Of a stretch of DNA of 64,000 nucleotides, positions 1 to 8,557 are shown piece by piece. The stretch spans positions 1,550,001 to 1,614,000 of the forward strand of contig NZ_CP134228.1 of assembly GCF_031656215.1 (NCBI RefSeq). The letters run 5' to 3'. Numbering within the stretch: position 1 is the stretch's first letter; every line of letters begins with the position of its first letter. Source of the DNA: Mesorhizobium koreense. Lineage in GTDB: Bacteria; Pseudomonadota; Alphaproteobacteria; Rhizobiales; Rhizobiaceae. The notes under the pieces were generated by a model. That model saw only the letters and a list, made by a program, of their open reading frames with translations. It was not told the origin of the DNA and searched no databases. Made by a program: the position numbers and the translations under genes.

Positions 1-164
1 ACTGGTATCGCGAGGCGGCCGAGGCCGCGGGGGTCGCACTCACGAAGGAAGAATCGCGCGAGATCATCTACGGTATGTCCTATGACGAATGGCGGGCTAA
101 ACACCAGGCTGAGGCGAGCGAGGCCAAGAAGGTCGCGTTCGAAGCCAGCCGCCCGAAGGAATAG
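1..164 (+). CDS. DUF1244 family protein, 3' part
   Basis: The 5' end lies outside the window. Frame 3 is open from base 3 to a TAG at 162-164 and reads WYREAAEAAG, then TKEESREIIYGMSYDEW, which matches my memory of the C-terminal half of DUF1244, a small alphaproteobacterial protein of unknown function. In rhizobia this gene often lies just upstream of gapR, as it does here (127 bases before the gapR start). No function can be assigned. Confidence 0.7.
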   Translation, partial: WYREAAEAAGVALTKEESREIIYGMSYDEWRAKHQAEASEAKKVAFEASRPKE

Positions 165-290
165 GCTTTCCTCAATTCGCATTGGGCCGTTTTCTCCTTG
201 ACCCCTCCGACGGGGTCGGGCATCGAAGCCGCCGTTTTCCTTGCCGCGAAGGTGTTTCTGAGTCGCGGCGCAATTTCCTTGGAGATGCTC

Positions 291-443
291 ATGGCCGACG
301 AAGTCACCGATTCCTCACAAACCGTCGCCGCCGGCCAGTTGAGGGCGTTCATCGAACGCATCGAGCGCCTCGAAGAGGAGAAGCAGTCGCTGGCCGACGA
401 TATCAAAGACGTCTATGCCGAAATGAAGGGCACCGGGTTCTAA
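291..443 (+). pseudogene. gapR: gapR (DUF2312), 5' fragment of the host copy
   Basis: This is the first 50 codons of a GapR-family gene, from ATG 291 (GGAG upstream) to GTGF, followed at once by TAA 441-443. GapR is a small coiled-coil DNA-binding protein that coats overtwisted DNA and supports replication in Caulobacter. The sequence carries the family hallmark [20 protein letters not shown]. The missing C-terminal 38 residues are found in the correct strand and frame at 12323-12439. Joined at the GF codons, the two pieces give a normal 86-residue GapR. The stop codon here is supplied by the first bases of the inserted element, so the break is the insertion junction and not a point mutation. 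Confidence 0.9.
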
Positions 444-448
444 TCCCC
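435..448. repeat. Left end: core hexamer plus short terminal repeat
   Basis: GGGTTC (host gapR codons for Gly-Phe) is followed by TAATCCCC. The octamer matches the complement of the right end at 7 of 8 positions. The hexamer differs from the right-side GGCTTC at one base. This is what is expected when one flank comes from the target and the other from the previous donor site, as in Tn554-type transposition. Confidence 0.6.
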
Positions 449-460
449 CGCAATTTAGAT

Positions 461-477
461 GATCTATAAGCTAGATC
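461..477. repeat. Inverted repeat near the left element end
   Basis: GATCTA, five bases, TAGATC: perfect 6-base arms 20 bases inside the left junction. It could be a recombinase arm site or part of the promoter for the element gapR copy. Nothing in the sequence decides between these. Confidence 0.4.
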
Positions 478-543
478 AGCTACTTGGATAGGTTGAAGCG
501 CACCTGATTGAAACTAGCCCTTCACATGATCGAGGACAATTAC

Positions 544-804
544 ATGGACGTTGAAAATTCAGATTCCGCTCAGACGGTCGCGGCGGGCCAACTTCGTGCT
601 TTCATCGAACGCATCGAGCGTCTCGAGGAAGAGAAGAAGACGATATCGGAAGACATCCGCGAAGTGTACGCAGAACTTAAGGGGACCGGCTTCGAGCCGA
701 AGGCCGTCCGTACATTGGTGCGTCTGCGCAAAAAAGATGCAGCCGAAAGGCAAGAGGAAGAGGCAATTCTTGACCTGTACAAGGCCGCGCTCGGAATGGA
801 ATAG
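544..804 (+). CDS. gapR: Complete GapR-family protein carried by the element
   Basis: This 86-residue protein has the same length as the reconstructed host GapR. It shares the core [20 protein letters not shown] and the C-terminal motif [15 protein letters not shown], and differs in the first residues and at scattered positions (for example GTGFEPK against GTGFDTK). The start is ATG 544 with AGGA seven bases upstream; ATG 526 is possible but has no clear ribosome site. It lies about 100 bases inside the left element end, in the same direction as the broken host gene, so it can take over the GapR role. GapR is essential or near-essential in Caulobacter, which makes a replacement copy biologically sensible. 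Its own codon segment GGCTTC (688-693) repeats the insertion hexamer. Confidence 0.92.
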   Translation: MDVENSDSAQTVAAGQLRAFIERIERLEEEKKTISEDIREVYAELKGTGFEPKAVRTLVRLRKKDAAERQEEEAILDLYKAALGME

Positions 805-885
805 GAAAGATAGCGCAGCGCTCTGCTACCCTTGTCGGTCCCACATGATCGGAACCTCCCTTAAGCCGGCGCGGATTTCGTGTTC

Positions 886-1656
886 CTAAAGCGGCACTCC
901 CGCCAGACCGGCTATTACGGCTAACTCGTCGCCAGCAATCAATATTCGGCCGGGAGAGAAGCTCATCTTGAGTGATCCGTTTGAATAGTTGAGCCCAAAC
1001 GGCTCCAAGTATTGAACATTCTTCAGCCGGACGAGCAGCCGCCGCAAAAGCTCGGCTTCGTCTGAACCGAACATCTCCGATGAAGACGCTCTTTGGCCTA
1101 CATTTGGCAGTGGGTTTAAGTCGTCAAGTCGGACGGGCTGCATACGCTTGGAGAATTCGCGAGCTAAATCAAGTTCATTCTTCCAAGATCGTCCTTTTTC
1201 GATTTCGGCACGAATGATGTAACGATCATCGATAGGAAGCTTTGCAATTATCTCCTCAAGCGTTCTTGCCGTATTGCTTCGTGCTCGTCGGTTTTGTGTT
1301 GCGAAGGCCTCAACTCTTCGCGCATCGACATACGCTTTCAAATCCTTGTCGCGACTGATCACTGCCGCCGTCGGTCCCGTCCATTCCGCACAATCAGGGG
1401 AAGCTGATCGCTGACGCAGCTTCACGTATCTGTCGATCAGGCTATAGGTTAGCTTTGGACGGGCGTTGGGAAAATCGTTTCGCGCATATCCCTGTGACTC
1501 GGCCATTTGGTAGGCCTTGCCCGATAGGATGTCGTTACAGGCTCGCTCCAGTCTGCCAATGGTGCCCAAGCGGACGCTTGCGTATCGGCCTTTCGCTCCT
1601 GCCTCCATACGCATTCGATCAATAATGATTTTCGATTGGGGTACAACTAAGGTCAC
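886..1656 (-). CDS. Third gene of the recombinase trio, GmtX/TnpC-like
   Basis: This 256-residue protein has no motif that I recognise as enzymatic. The N-terminus is basic and helical (VRLGTIGRLERACNDIL), the middle is rich in Arg and Glu, and the end is hydrophobic. Its ATG (1656) overlaps the stop of the 1143-residue recombinase by four bases, so the two are translationally coupled. By order (recombinase, giant recombinase, small partner) it takes the place of GmtX in Gmt trios, or of TnpC in Tn554, which modulates orientation and efficiency of transposition. The assignment rests on position rather than on sequence similarity that I can verify. It ends convergent to the element gapR, 81 bases away. 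Confidence 0.6.
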   Translation of the reverse strand: MTLVVPQSKIIIDRMRMEAGAKGRYASVRLGTIGRLERACNDILSGKAYQMAESQGYARNDFPNARPKLTYSLIDRYVKLRQRSASPDCAEWTGPTAAVISRDKDLKAYVDARRVEAFATQNRRARSNTARTLEEIIAKLPIDDRYIIRAEIEKGRSWKNELDLAREFSKRMQPVRLDDLNPLPNVGQRASSSEMFGSDEAELLRRLLVRLKNVQYLEPFGLNYSNGSLKMSFSPGRILIAGDELAVIAGLAGVPL

Positions 1657-4600
1657 GAGTTACTCTTATGAGTAAGCTCATTTGTCAAGTTTACCAGTCC
1701 AATCTTCGCCAACACAGAAGATATTTCTGCTACCAACAATTCTCTTTTTTCTTGGTAATCGCCCTCCAGAATTTCCTGTAGATCGTTTGAATCGGCCGCT
1801 GCATTAACGACCATATCTCCAATGGCATCCATCGCATTTTGTTGTTCAGATTCAGGGATGCGATAAAATAAGCTGGATATGTCAGTAGCAACCATAAACT
1901 TACGAAGCATCTTGTTGCGATATTCCTCAGTTCCGACGGGTAGTTGAAATGCGAGCGCCGGATCTTCCCGTGATTGCTTGATAATCCGCTGCACGGCGAC
2001 AAGACTGTGGGTTTCAGTTGGAATAAACCTAAATTTCTCAGGAGATACTGACGATCTGGAAATCAAAAGGTCGTTTTTCACCTCATTCGGTTGGTTACCG
2101 ACGCTATTCACGGTGCGGCAGAGCTGAATCATAGAATTTTCCGTCTGCCACTCACGGTAAAGGTTTGTTTGCAGAATCTGCTCTTCACGAATTTCGGCCT
2201 GACGTTGATGTTTAGCCAGCTGATCATTTTCCTTTTCTTGCAAGAGGTTCAGCGAGTTCTCTCCTTCCTGTGACATCTTGAATTCGATCATTAAGAGGTC
2301 CGCACGATCGCGCATGCCAGGTAGGAATCGTGGCCCGATGACGCGGAAGCGACATTCGCCGCAAGCTCTATCCCGCCAAACGGGCTCATATTTACCTGGC
2401 GAGATGCGCTTTCCGCCCTCTTTGCATCGACCACCGGGACATATCCCGTGAAAAAATGCGTCGAAAGATGCAGATCTTGAGCTCTTATGCTCTAAGAGAA
2501 GTTCAATGCCAACGTGATCCTCGACCCAACTAGGTCGAACGGCTTCCCGCGCCAGTACCGCCAGCATCTCAGGATCACGCGCTATTGCCTTCCGGGCTGC
2601 GTCCTGCCGGATAGCATAAAGATGGCGAAGCTGACTCCCGATCGTTTCTGGCCCAGAGGCATCGTAGTGGGCAGCCATTGCTATGCTGGAGTGTCCGAGG
2701 ATATCGCGCATCGTACCCAGCGTCGCGCCCTGATTGCTTAGATGCGTCGCCAACGTTACCCGCAAGGAATGGATGTCGTAAATCGGCTTTCCGGACGCGT
2801 CCAACAGTGGGTAGTGATAGCCTAGCCGCTCGTCGACGATCGGCTGGCAGTGGACTAGAAGTGCATACCAATACTGGAGCAGGGTATAGTCCGCGAAGGG
2901 AAGGGCAACAGCGACGTCCGGCATCCGGAATAACGGGAAGACGTGTTTCACGGTATCATTCTTGCGTCGTTTTTTCGAATTTGAATCGATAGCTGGTATC
3001 GGAGCTCTGATCGGGTTGAATTTTTTTTGAAGCCCACACATTCTCCAGTACAGATCTTCTATGTGAGGAGGGCACCAAGGTATATCGTGTTCGTTCTTGA
3101 TCTTGTCGACGCAGAAATGCATCGTGGATGCGTGTGTATCGTCACTCGGTACAAATAATTTTTGCAGAAAAGATTCACGTCTACATTTTTGCATGGTCGG
3201 GAGATCATTTGGTAGCTTCTTTCCACTGATCTGCTCAAACACAAATTCGTCACCTTCACCGCTATCGGCCCAACGAGCCGCAGAATTGCGCGCGCCCGAG
3301 TTGATAATTATCTCGACACAGATAGGAACGGCCGGCCAAAATACGTCCTCATACTTATCAGTATATACATTACGGAGATTGTACATAAAACTTGCTTTTC
3401 CGTAGTTTCGTGCAAATATAAAGTCGTCTCTTCTGTTCTCCAAACTTATGATCTCAAGTACTGCCTCATCGATCGCATTTCTTGAGGTTCTCGTTTTCTT
3501 TTGAGGAAACTTCGCAATCCGATCGAGTTTCAGATCAAATGGGCAGGATGTGGGCTCCGACCACCGCTGGGCGGCGCGCAGTTTATGCCATGCGGTAACA
3601 AGCATGGATATTGCACGGGGGGCATTGGCCCTGCCGATCAAGTGCAATCTCGCCTTCATGAAACCGACGAAGCAGGATTCAGAAGCTTGTTCTGTTCCCT
3701 CAGAGTCGTTGACGTGGATTAAGCGTTTGACCTCCCGGAATGATCTTGGTGCGCTCTGCCCGAGATGTAGTATGTAGGCGAGCCAGCAGTTGAGCACGGC
3801 TTCTGCGGTGCCGACGTCGCAGGTCATCAACTCAATTGCGCGCGCAAGGTCAGCGGCCCAATCCCGCACGAAATCTGGCACTGTGGTGATCTCACGGCCG
3901 AGAATACGAGAGACAAGCCTCGTGTTTGTGGGGGACGGCTTTTCGCACCAGCGGAACCGAAACAGACTGCCTTGCGCCAGTCGCTTGTTCTTGGTGAATG
4001 CCTCGAAATTATCAAGTTCCGGGATGCGCACGTCGAAGTGGCGCGCTGCCTCAAATAGCAGGTGGTTTAGCGATGAGGAGGCTAATAGCCTGCCCTCAGT
4101 CTGACACTGCTCCTTAAATCGTACGAGCGCGTCAGTTGCCAGTGAGCCGCCATGCCACGTATTGGACGCGAGAGCGGATGCTAGGAAGACCCATCCGATT
4201 CTCTCCTTGGAAGTTCCGCGGGTGACGTTGGGCGCTGCAGCGGAGAGACAATGCTCAGCGAACGATCTCATACTTGATGGCACCGAGAGCCGGAAGGCTA
4301 TCGGTAGCCATCGAGTTGGATAGAATCCGAAGAGGCTGGATTCAAGCCTGAAGGGCCAGAGCCAAACGCCGATCTTGGCTAGATACTGAGCAAACCAGGC
4401 AGGCGCGTATACGCGGCCGGTACCCTTTCCGGCCGGCGTGCCCGCCGTTCGCAATTTCTGCTCAAGGAAGAAATCACTTGCAGCCCGCAAGAGATGTTCA
4501 AGTATCTCGACTGGATCATCGCTTCCGCGAACTATCTGCTTCAGCTTTTCAAACCCGACCTCAGCGGACTGGTCTACCAACAGGGCTTCGTCAAGATCTC

Positions 4601-5084
4601 CGCTCAATACTTCTGTGATCAGACGCAACTTCATTTCCTGCGAAAGAGCGCCGACCAGATCAGCAATATGACCAGAACCCCTGTCTAATCGGGTGCGGGG
4701 TTGCCCTTTTGAGCTATGTTCACTCAAGATACCCAAGCGAATTAACCCTTGAAGGACAGATTTATTTGTAAGATGAGAGAACCGCGGTGGGTTCCTTTTG
4801 TTTTGAAGGGTTAATCCATATAATTCTCCTTCCCTCCCCGAAGAATTTTTCTCAAGAAGCCGTAGAGAGCCAAAGCTTTTCTTGATATCGGAGTACTCTC
4901 TTTCAAACAAACGCCGAAATTCAGAACGAATCTCGACTTCAAATTTCTCGACGGCCGCTCGAAGCTCAGCGGTTGTGGGCATAGTCGTTACAACTACGAT
5001 CTCATCGCTTGTGTTCGCCATTATTCCGGCTGCGCTTATCAAAAGCGCATCGTCACAATTGTCGATGAAGCGTAGTGTCAACAT
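1653..5084 (-). CDS. Giant tyrosine recombinase, GmtZ/TnpB-like
   Basis: This is a 1143-residue site-specific recombinase. The catalytic part lies in the second half: a candidate box I arginine in INSGARNSAARW, a clear box II HSLRVTLATHL, and LGHSSIAMAAHYDA with the presumed nucleophile Tyr. It is followed by a cysteine cluster, CPGGRCKEGG then CGECRF, which looks like a zinc-binding site, and a charged helical tail. The N-terminal half of about 550 residues has no recognised domain. Size and architecture fit GmtZ (VPA1269 family) better than ordinary phage integrases. Its start overlaps the upstream recombinase stop by seven bases and its stop overlaps the next start by four. GC content is lower than in the flanking chromosome. 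Confidence 0.8.
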   Translation of the reverse strand: MLTLRFIDNCDDALLISAAGIMANTSDEIVVVTTMPTTAELRAAVEKFEVEIRSEFRRLFEREYSDIKKSFGSLRLLEKNSSGREGELYGLTLQNKRNPPRFSHLTNKSVLQGLIRLGILSEHSSKGQPRTRLDRGSGHIADLVGALSQEMKLRLITEVLSGDLDEALLVDQSAEVGFEKLKQIVRGSDDPVEILEHLLRAASDFFLEQKLRTAGTPAGKGTGRVYAPAWFAQYLAKIGVWLWPFRLESSLFGFYPTRWLPIAFRLSVPSSMRSFAEHCLSAAAPNVTRGTSKERIGWVFLASALASNTWHGGSLATDALVRFKEQCQTEGRLLASSSLNHLLFEAARHFDVRIPELDNFEAFTKNKRLAQGSLFRFRWCEKPSPTNTRLVSRILGREITTVPDFVRDWAADLARAIELMTCDVGTAEAVLNCWLAYILHLGQSAPRSFREVKRLIHVNDSEGTEQASESCFVGFMKARLHLIGRANAPRAISMLVTAWHKLRAAQRWSEPTSCPFDLKLDRIAKFPQKKTRTSRNAIDEAVLEIISLENRRDDFIFARNYGKASFMYNLRNVYTDKYEDVFWPAVPICVEIIINSGARNSAARWADSGEGDEFVFEQISGKKLPNDLPTMQKCRRESFLQKLFVPSDDTHASTMHFCVDKIKNEHDIPWCPPHIEDLYWRMCGLQKKFNPIRAPIPAIDSNSKKRRKNDTVKHVFPLFRMPDVAVALPFADYTLLQYWYALLVHCQPIVDERLGYHYPLLDASGKPIYDIHSLRVTLATHLSNQGATLGTMRDILGHSSIAMAAHYDASGPETIGSQLRHLYAIRQDAARKAIARDPEMLAVLAREAVRPSWVEDHVGIELLLEHKSSRSASFDAFFHGICPGGRCKEGGKRISPGKYEPVWRDRACGECRFRVIGPRFLPGMRDRADLLMIEFKMSQEGENSLNLLQEKENDQLAKHQRQAEIREEQILQTNLYREWQTENSMIQLCRTVNSVGNQPNEVKNDLLISRSSVSPEKFRFIPTETHSLVAVQRIIKQSREDPALAFQLPVGTEEYRNKMLRKFMVATDISSLFYRIPESEQQNAMDAIGDMVVNAAADSNDLQEILEGDYQEKRELLVAEISSVLAKIGLVNLTNELTHKSNS

Positions 5085-6616
5085 TTTGAATATCGTTCCT
5101 GCATTGCGTCTCGGATACCCGCGATTACTTTCGTGTAATCCTCTTGGCTTTCTATGCTCGCATGATGCATCATTAATTGAATCTGTTGCGGACCGAGCTT
5201 CAGCTCGGCCCTAGCCGTGTTTTTATAAAAGTATCTCAACCAGTGTGGTGTGGGCGTACGCCCCGACTCTAGCCCGCCAATTCTGTCTGATGCGCGCTTC
5301 AATGCTTGCTCGACCGAGGCGATCCGAGTTGGGTTGCCAAGATACTGCATCGACGCTGTATTGACGAAAAGGTAAGGTGATCGGTCAACCGCACCAGAAC
5401 GTTGGCGGAACCATCGTAGTTCGCCTGCGAGTTCTCCGAAGGCGACCGACATTGCTGGGTCAATCCAGTAGATCCAAGCTAGGTCCAGCAAACCGTTCGC
5501 CGGTTGAACGCCTTTCCATCCAGCTCGCATTTTGTCTGATTTGGGGAGCAGGTTTCGCGCCGCTGATCCGTATCTACTCAGGAGATATTCCTCGCGGGTG
5601 ATGGCTATGTTTAGATTTATCCTTGGGCTGTCGATGAAACGCGATCTCGACGGATGAGCCAGAAGGACGAACGGCATGCCAGTCATGTCGTAGCAGCCAA
5701 AGGCAGTGCTCTCGTAGCCGGAGCGCACGTCGGTTGCCCAGATATTTAGCGCTTCCGAGAGTCGACAGCCCCCGAACGCGAGCAATATCCACAATGCCTT
5801 GTAAGTGAGGTTCGGCTCGTATCTGATCAGCCGGGCGATCCAGTCGCGCGTCAGAAGATCTGGTTTATACGGAGTCGAGTAGCTGGCAGATCGCGCGAGG
5901 CTTCGTGGGAATTGCACTCTGTCGTCGACAAGATCCAGAAAGGCGTCGCGATAGGGGAGAAGATGGTCGAGTAACGTCTCTCTCGATCTGAGAATGCGCC
6001 GATTTCTCTGGTTAAAGAGCCCGGCCTTTCCGAAGCCAAAGCCCATCCATGGTAGATTTTTTCCCCTTTTTGCGCAGAAGATGCCGAACTCTCGTATTGC
6101 AGTGAAATCGAAATGCGCGGCGGCCAGTGATACACGCCTCCAAGCGGGTAATGCCTCTGCTTCCGCCTTGATTACCGGTTCGACTTTCATCCGATAGGCC
6201 AGAAAATTCCAGAGGAGCAGTTCGAAGTCATCTTGACCGGAGATCTCACCGAAGACGCGAACCCCATATTGATATAAAAGCCCGATCGCTCTGATTGCCT
6301 TGGCCAGTTCAATGTATTGAGTACGCTGGAGGGAGATGGCCCACTCGATGGTCTCCGGTGGAACGAAAAGGTCCTCTTGGGCGCGAAGTAGGAGTATCGG
6401 CGTCTGCCGACACTCCGTTTGGTACCTTCGCCGAGTGTCGTGCGGTGGCCGGCGGGCTAGGCGGGGGGATGAATAAATGAGAGGAATAGAAAGGACGCAG
6501 AATGCGCCCGCGTCGCCCCCTGGCGTCAGTTTCAATATTGCATCTGGGAGGCCTTCGTCGGGGTTGCCGTCACGAAGCCTGCCCATCAGGTCAGCAGGGT
6601 CTGAACGGTCTGACAT
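5078..6616 (-). CDS. Tyrosine recombinase, GmtY/TnpA-like, first gene of the trio
   Basis: This 512-residue integrase-family protein carries box I in FGGCRLSEALNIW, box II in TPHWLRYFYKN, and MMHHASIESQEDYTKV with the presumed catalytic Tyr. The N-terminal 200 residues probably bind the core and arm sites. It is the promoter-proximal gene of a three-gene operon and overlaps the next gene by seven bases. The start is ATG 6616. A long AT-rich non-coding region upstream probably holds the operon promoter. Paired tyrosine recombinases of different size plus a small partner are the signature of Tn554-class and Gmt elements; which of these is nearer needs a profile search. Confidence 0.82.
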   Translation of the reverse strand: MSDRSDPADLMGRLRDGNPDEGLPDAILKLTPGGDAGAFCVLSIPLIYSSPRLARRPPHDTRRRYQTECRQTPILLLRAQEDLFVPPETIEWAISLQRTQYIELAKAIRAIGLLYQYGVRVFGEISGQDDFELLLWNFLAYRMKVEPVIKAEAEALPAWRRVSLAAAHFDFTAIREFGIFCAKRGKNLPWMGFGFGKAGLFNQRNRRILRSRETLLDHLLPYRDAFLDLVDDRVQFPRSLARSASYSTPYKPDLLTRDWIARLIRYEPNLTYKALWILLAFGGCRLSEALNIWATDVRSGYESTAFGCYDMTGMPFVLLAHPSRSRFIDSPRINLNIAITREEYLLSRYGSAARNLLPKSDKMRAGWKGVQPANGLLDLAWIYWIDPAMSVAFGELAGELRWFRQRSGAVDRSPYLFVNTASMQYLGNPTRIASVEQALKRASDRIGGLESGRTPTPHWLRYFYKNTARAELKLGPQQIQLMMHHASIESQEDYTKVIAGIRDAMQERYSKC

Positions 6617-6815
6617 TTAGCCCTCTCACTCGTGAACGCTCGTGAGATCAGAGCAGATTCGTGTAGTCTGGCAAATTAGCAATATTTCTAGGTTGATTTT
6701 CTGTATATGTGATTTCGAATCAAAGCTATGTTATATTTGTTCATTTAAGACTTGTAGTAAAAATTTCTGTTTACAAGATTTAGATTTTTATCTGTTTTAT
6801 ACTTTGGTTCACTAC

Positions 6816-7112
6816 AAGGATTCGATTTAGAAAATTATTCTAATTTCTCATTTATTCTCGAAACGAAGCCTTTAGCCTGAGGGATTTTAAAAAAAATCGC
6901 GTCTCTCTAATTTGCAAAGGACTGAGTGCGGAAGGCTACAGAGGGGGGCGGAGACGGAATCCTTTCTCGACCTCAATTGAAGCAATTCCGGAAGACTCTG
7001 ATTTGGAGCTGCCGCTAGTTTAGCCTAGTTAACCGTTGAGTTTTTCAACCGTCCGAAGGATTTCGTCTCATGACGAGTTATCGAGTTCTTCTAGGAAGGA
7101 TTCGAATTAGAA
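6816..7112. repeat. Pair of 17-base direct repeats
   Basis: AAGGATTCGATTTAGAA at 6816-6832 and AAGGATTCGAATTAGAA at 7096-7112 differ at one base and lie 280 bases apart in the non-coding zone. The 9-base core AAGGATTCG also occurs at 8798 and 8916, inside a coding region. The pair could be regulator or recombinase arm sites. Confidence 0.4.
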
Positions 7113-7155
7113 TATGGGCATCCGTCAAGGATTAGCCTTGCCGTGCCTGCCGATC

Positions 7156-7452
7156 TCAAACCAGTGACGGTATCAAGAGTGAGAAACGACGCGTTTCCTC
7201 ACAACCAATTTCGATCTGCATCCCTTCCGACATAAGCCAGCCAAAAAGGAACTCGAACGCTTCCGTCTGAAGCGGTCCATGTACCAGTGGCCTGCGGCCG
7301 GTGCGCGTGATGGTGCTGTCTCGCTCAGTCGGCCGCCGATGCTGATAGCTGCCGATCGCTCGCAGATTGGTTTGTTCGGACCAGAACTGAAATCGGAGAG
7401 CTAATGATGGGAAGAGAGCACACGCTTCGGTGAACGTTCGAATACCGTGCAT
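7156..7452 (-). CDS. Hypothetical protein, weak
   Basis: A 98-residue reading frame with protein-like stretches such as FEFLFGWLMSEGMQIEIG and no competing frame on the other strand. I see no known motif, no strong ribosome site and no partner gene. It may be a real small cargo gene or a chance frame; codon statistics would be needed to decide. Confidence 0.3.
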   Translation of the reverse strand: MHGIRTFTEACALFPSLALRFQFWSEQTNLRAIGSYQHRRPTERDSTITRTGRRPLVHGPLQTEAFEFLFGWLMSEGMQIEIGCEETRRFSLLIPSLV

Positions 7453-7583
7453 TTTTCGGTCTGCGCCGGATTCTGTAGCGCCGTTTCAGTTCATCATTGC
7501 CACGTGCGACGATGATCTGTTGACTTGGTGGGTTTAGCCGCGAGTCTAAAAAGGGGTGGCGTCATCGATTCGGTGATCGGGGA

Positions 7584-8249
7584 ATGACAGAGGCAAGTGT
7601 AGCGGTTCGCTTAACCGCAAGAGGATTAGTCGACACGCATCATGCGTCGCTGACCAGCGGCTCCGTTCTCTCCCAGGGTCCGGAAATGTCTCTCGTGCTG
7701 CGCCGCGGCATGGCTCTCGTTTCAGCATTAGCATTGCGGGACGGCTATCCTTCAGACATCGCAAGCCAGGTAAACGATTTCACGGAGCTGGCAACGAAGC
7801 CTGTCCGCGAATGGGGACCGTCATCCTTCGCGCAATGCGATGAACGGAACGCCGTCCTTGTGGATGAAGGTTACGGCACGCCGACCGCCGAGTGCATCGA
7901 TCTCGCTGAAATCGGCGGTGAGGGATCGATCATGGAAGACGTCTTCCATGACAGACTGAGAACCGCTCTGTCGCGGGTCGGGAAGAATGCGGACAACCTT
8001 TATCGCTCAGTCCGCGAAAACATCATCCGTCGGCCTTGCCGGACAAGGAAGGAAGTTCTCACTTTCGCAATCGACCTTCCCGAGCTTGCTTCGGAAATCC
8101 CGACCTTCTTTTCTCCGTTGCCGGCGTCAGCCCTGCACGGAAAGCCGCAATGTCTTCCCCGGCGACTACCTCGGCCGCTGCCGGATCGCCACACGAAGCG
8201 AGATAGTACTGGATGCGCAGCCTTGCGGCCCGAGCGGCGTCATTGTTGA
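7584..8249 (+). pseudogene. Hypothetical cargo protein, probably 3'-truncated
   Basis: The first 185 or so residues look like a genuine protein, with MSLVLRRGMALVSAL, then LVDEGYGTPTAECIDLAE and NADNLYRSVRENIIRRP. After about base 8140 the translation becomes Arg/Pro-rich and shadows the minus-strand gene at 8059-8553, so the natural C-terminus seems lost. The middle segment reminds me of the small Z-type domain found beside pPIWI_RE defence modules, but I cannot confirm this and no pPIWI or helicase gene is present. If that is right, this is the stump of a decayed defence operon. The start ATG 7584 follows GGGG only weakly. Confidence 0.4.
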
Positions 8250-8553
8250 ATGCTGGAGTCTCATCCAAAGCCGCATCGACACAATGGATCGCTTCCTGGC
8301 TTTGGTCGACCGCGAGATCGTCCAACGTGGCGATCAACAGCGCGGATTCAAATTTGGGATTGTGTCGCAAGCGTCGTGATAGCCGTTCAGCGAATTCGCG
8401 GAGATCGGCCGCCATGTCATCCGACAGGAAAGGCATTCCGCGCAACAATTCGATTTCAGTTGGCAAATGCCGTCCAGCTTTTGCCGCTTCCAGGCGACGT
8501 TCGAAGTGTCGGTCTCTACGGGAGCGCGAATCCTTCAAGGACATGTCGCTCAC
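8059..8553 (-). CDS. Hypothetical helical protein in cargo operon
   Basis: A 164-residue protein, very rich in Arg, Ala and Glu and probably all helical (LREFAERLSRRLRHNPKFES; SQEAIHCVDAALDETPAF). It follows the gene at 8558-8962 with a gap of four bases and is surely cotranscribed with it. Its 3' third overlaps the end of the opposite-strand broken ORF. I do not recognise the family. The helical spacing could be TPR-like, but the repeat is not clear enough to claim. Confidence 0.6.
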   Translation of the reverse strand: MSDMSLKDSRSRRDRHFERRLEAAKAGRHLPTEIELLRGMPFLSDDMAADLREFAERLSRRLRHNPKFESALLIATLDDLAVDQSQEAIHCVDAALDETPAFNNDAARAARLRIQYYLASCGDPAAAEVVAGEDIAAFRAGLTPATEKRRSGFPKQAREGRLRK

Positions 8554-8557
8554 CGTT

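Larger units (their letters stand above)
6617..7583. other. AT-rich low-complexity zone between recombinase trio and cargo
   Basis: About 970 bases without a convincing gene, apart from a weak minus-strand ORF at 7156-7452. Bases 6660-6900 are strikingly AT-rich against the GC-rich surroundings. The start of the zone carries CTCAC ... GTGAG arms near 6624-6645. It also holds one pair of near-identical 17-base direct repeats. It probably contains the trio promoter and possibly accessory recombinase sites. Confidence 0.5.
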
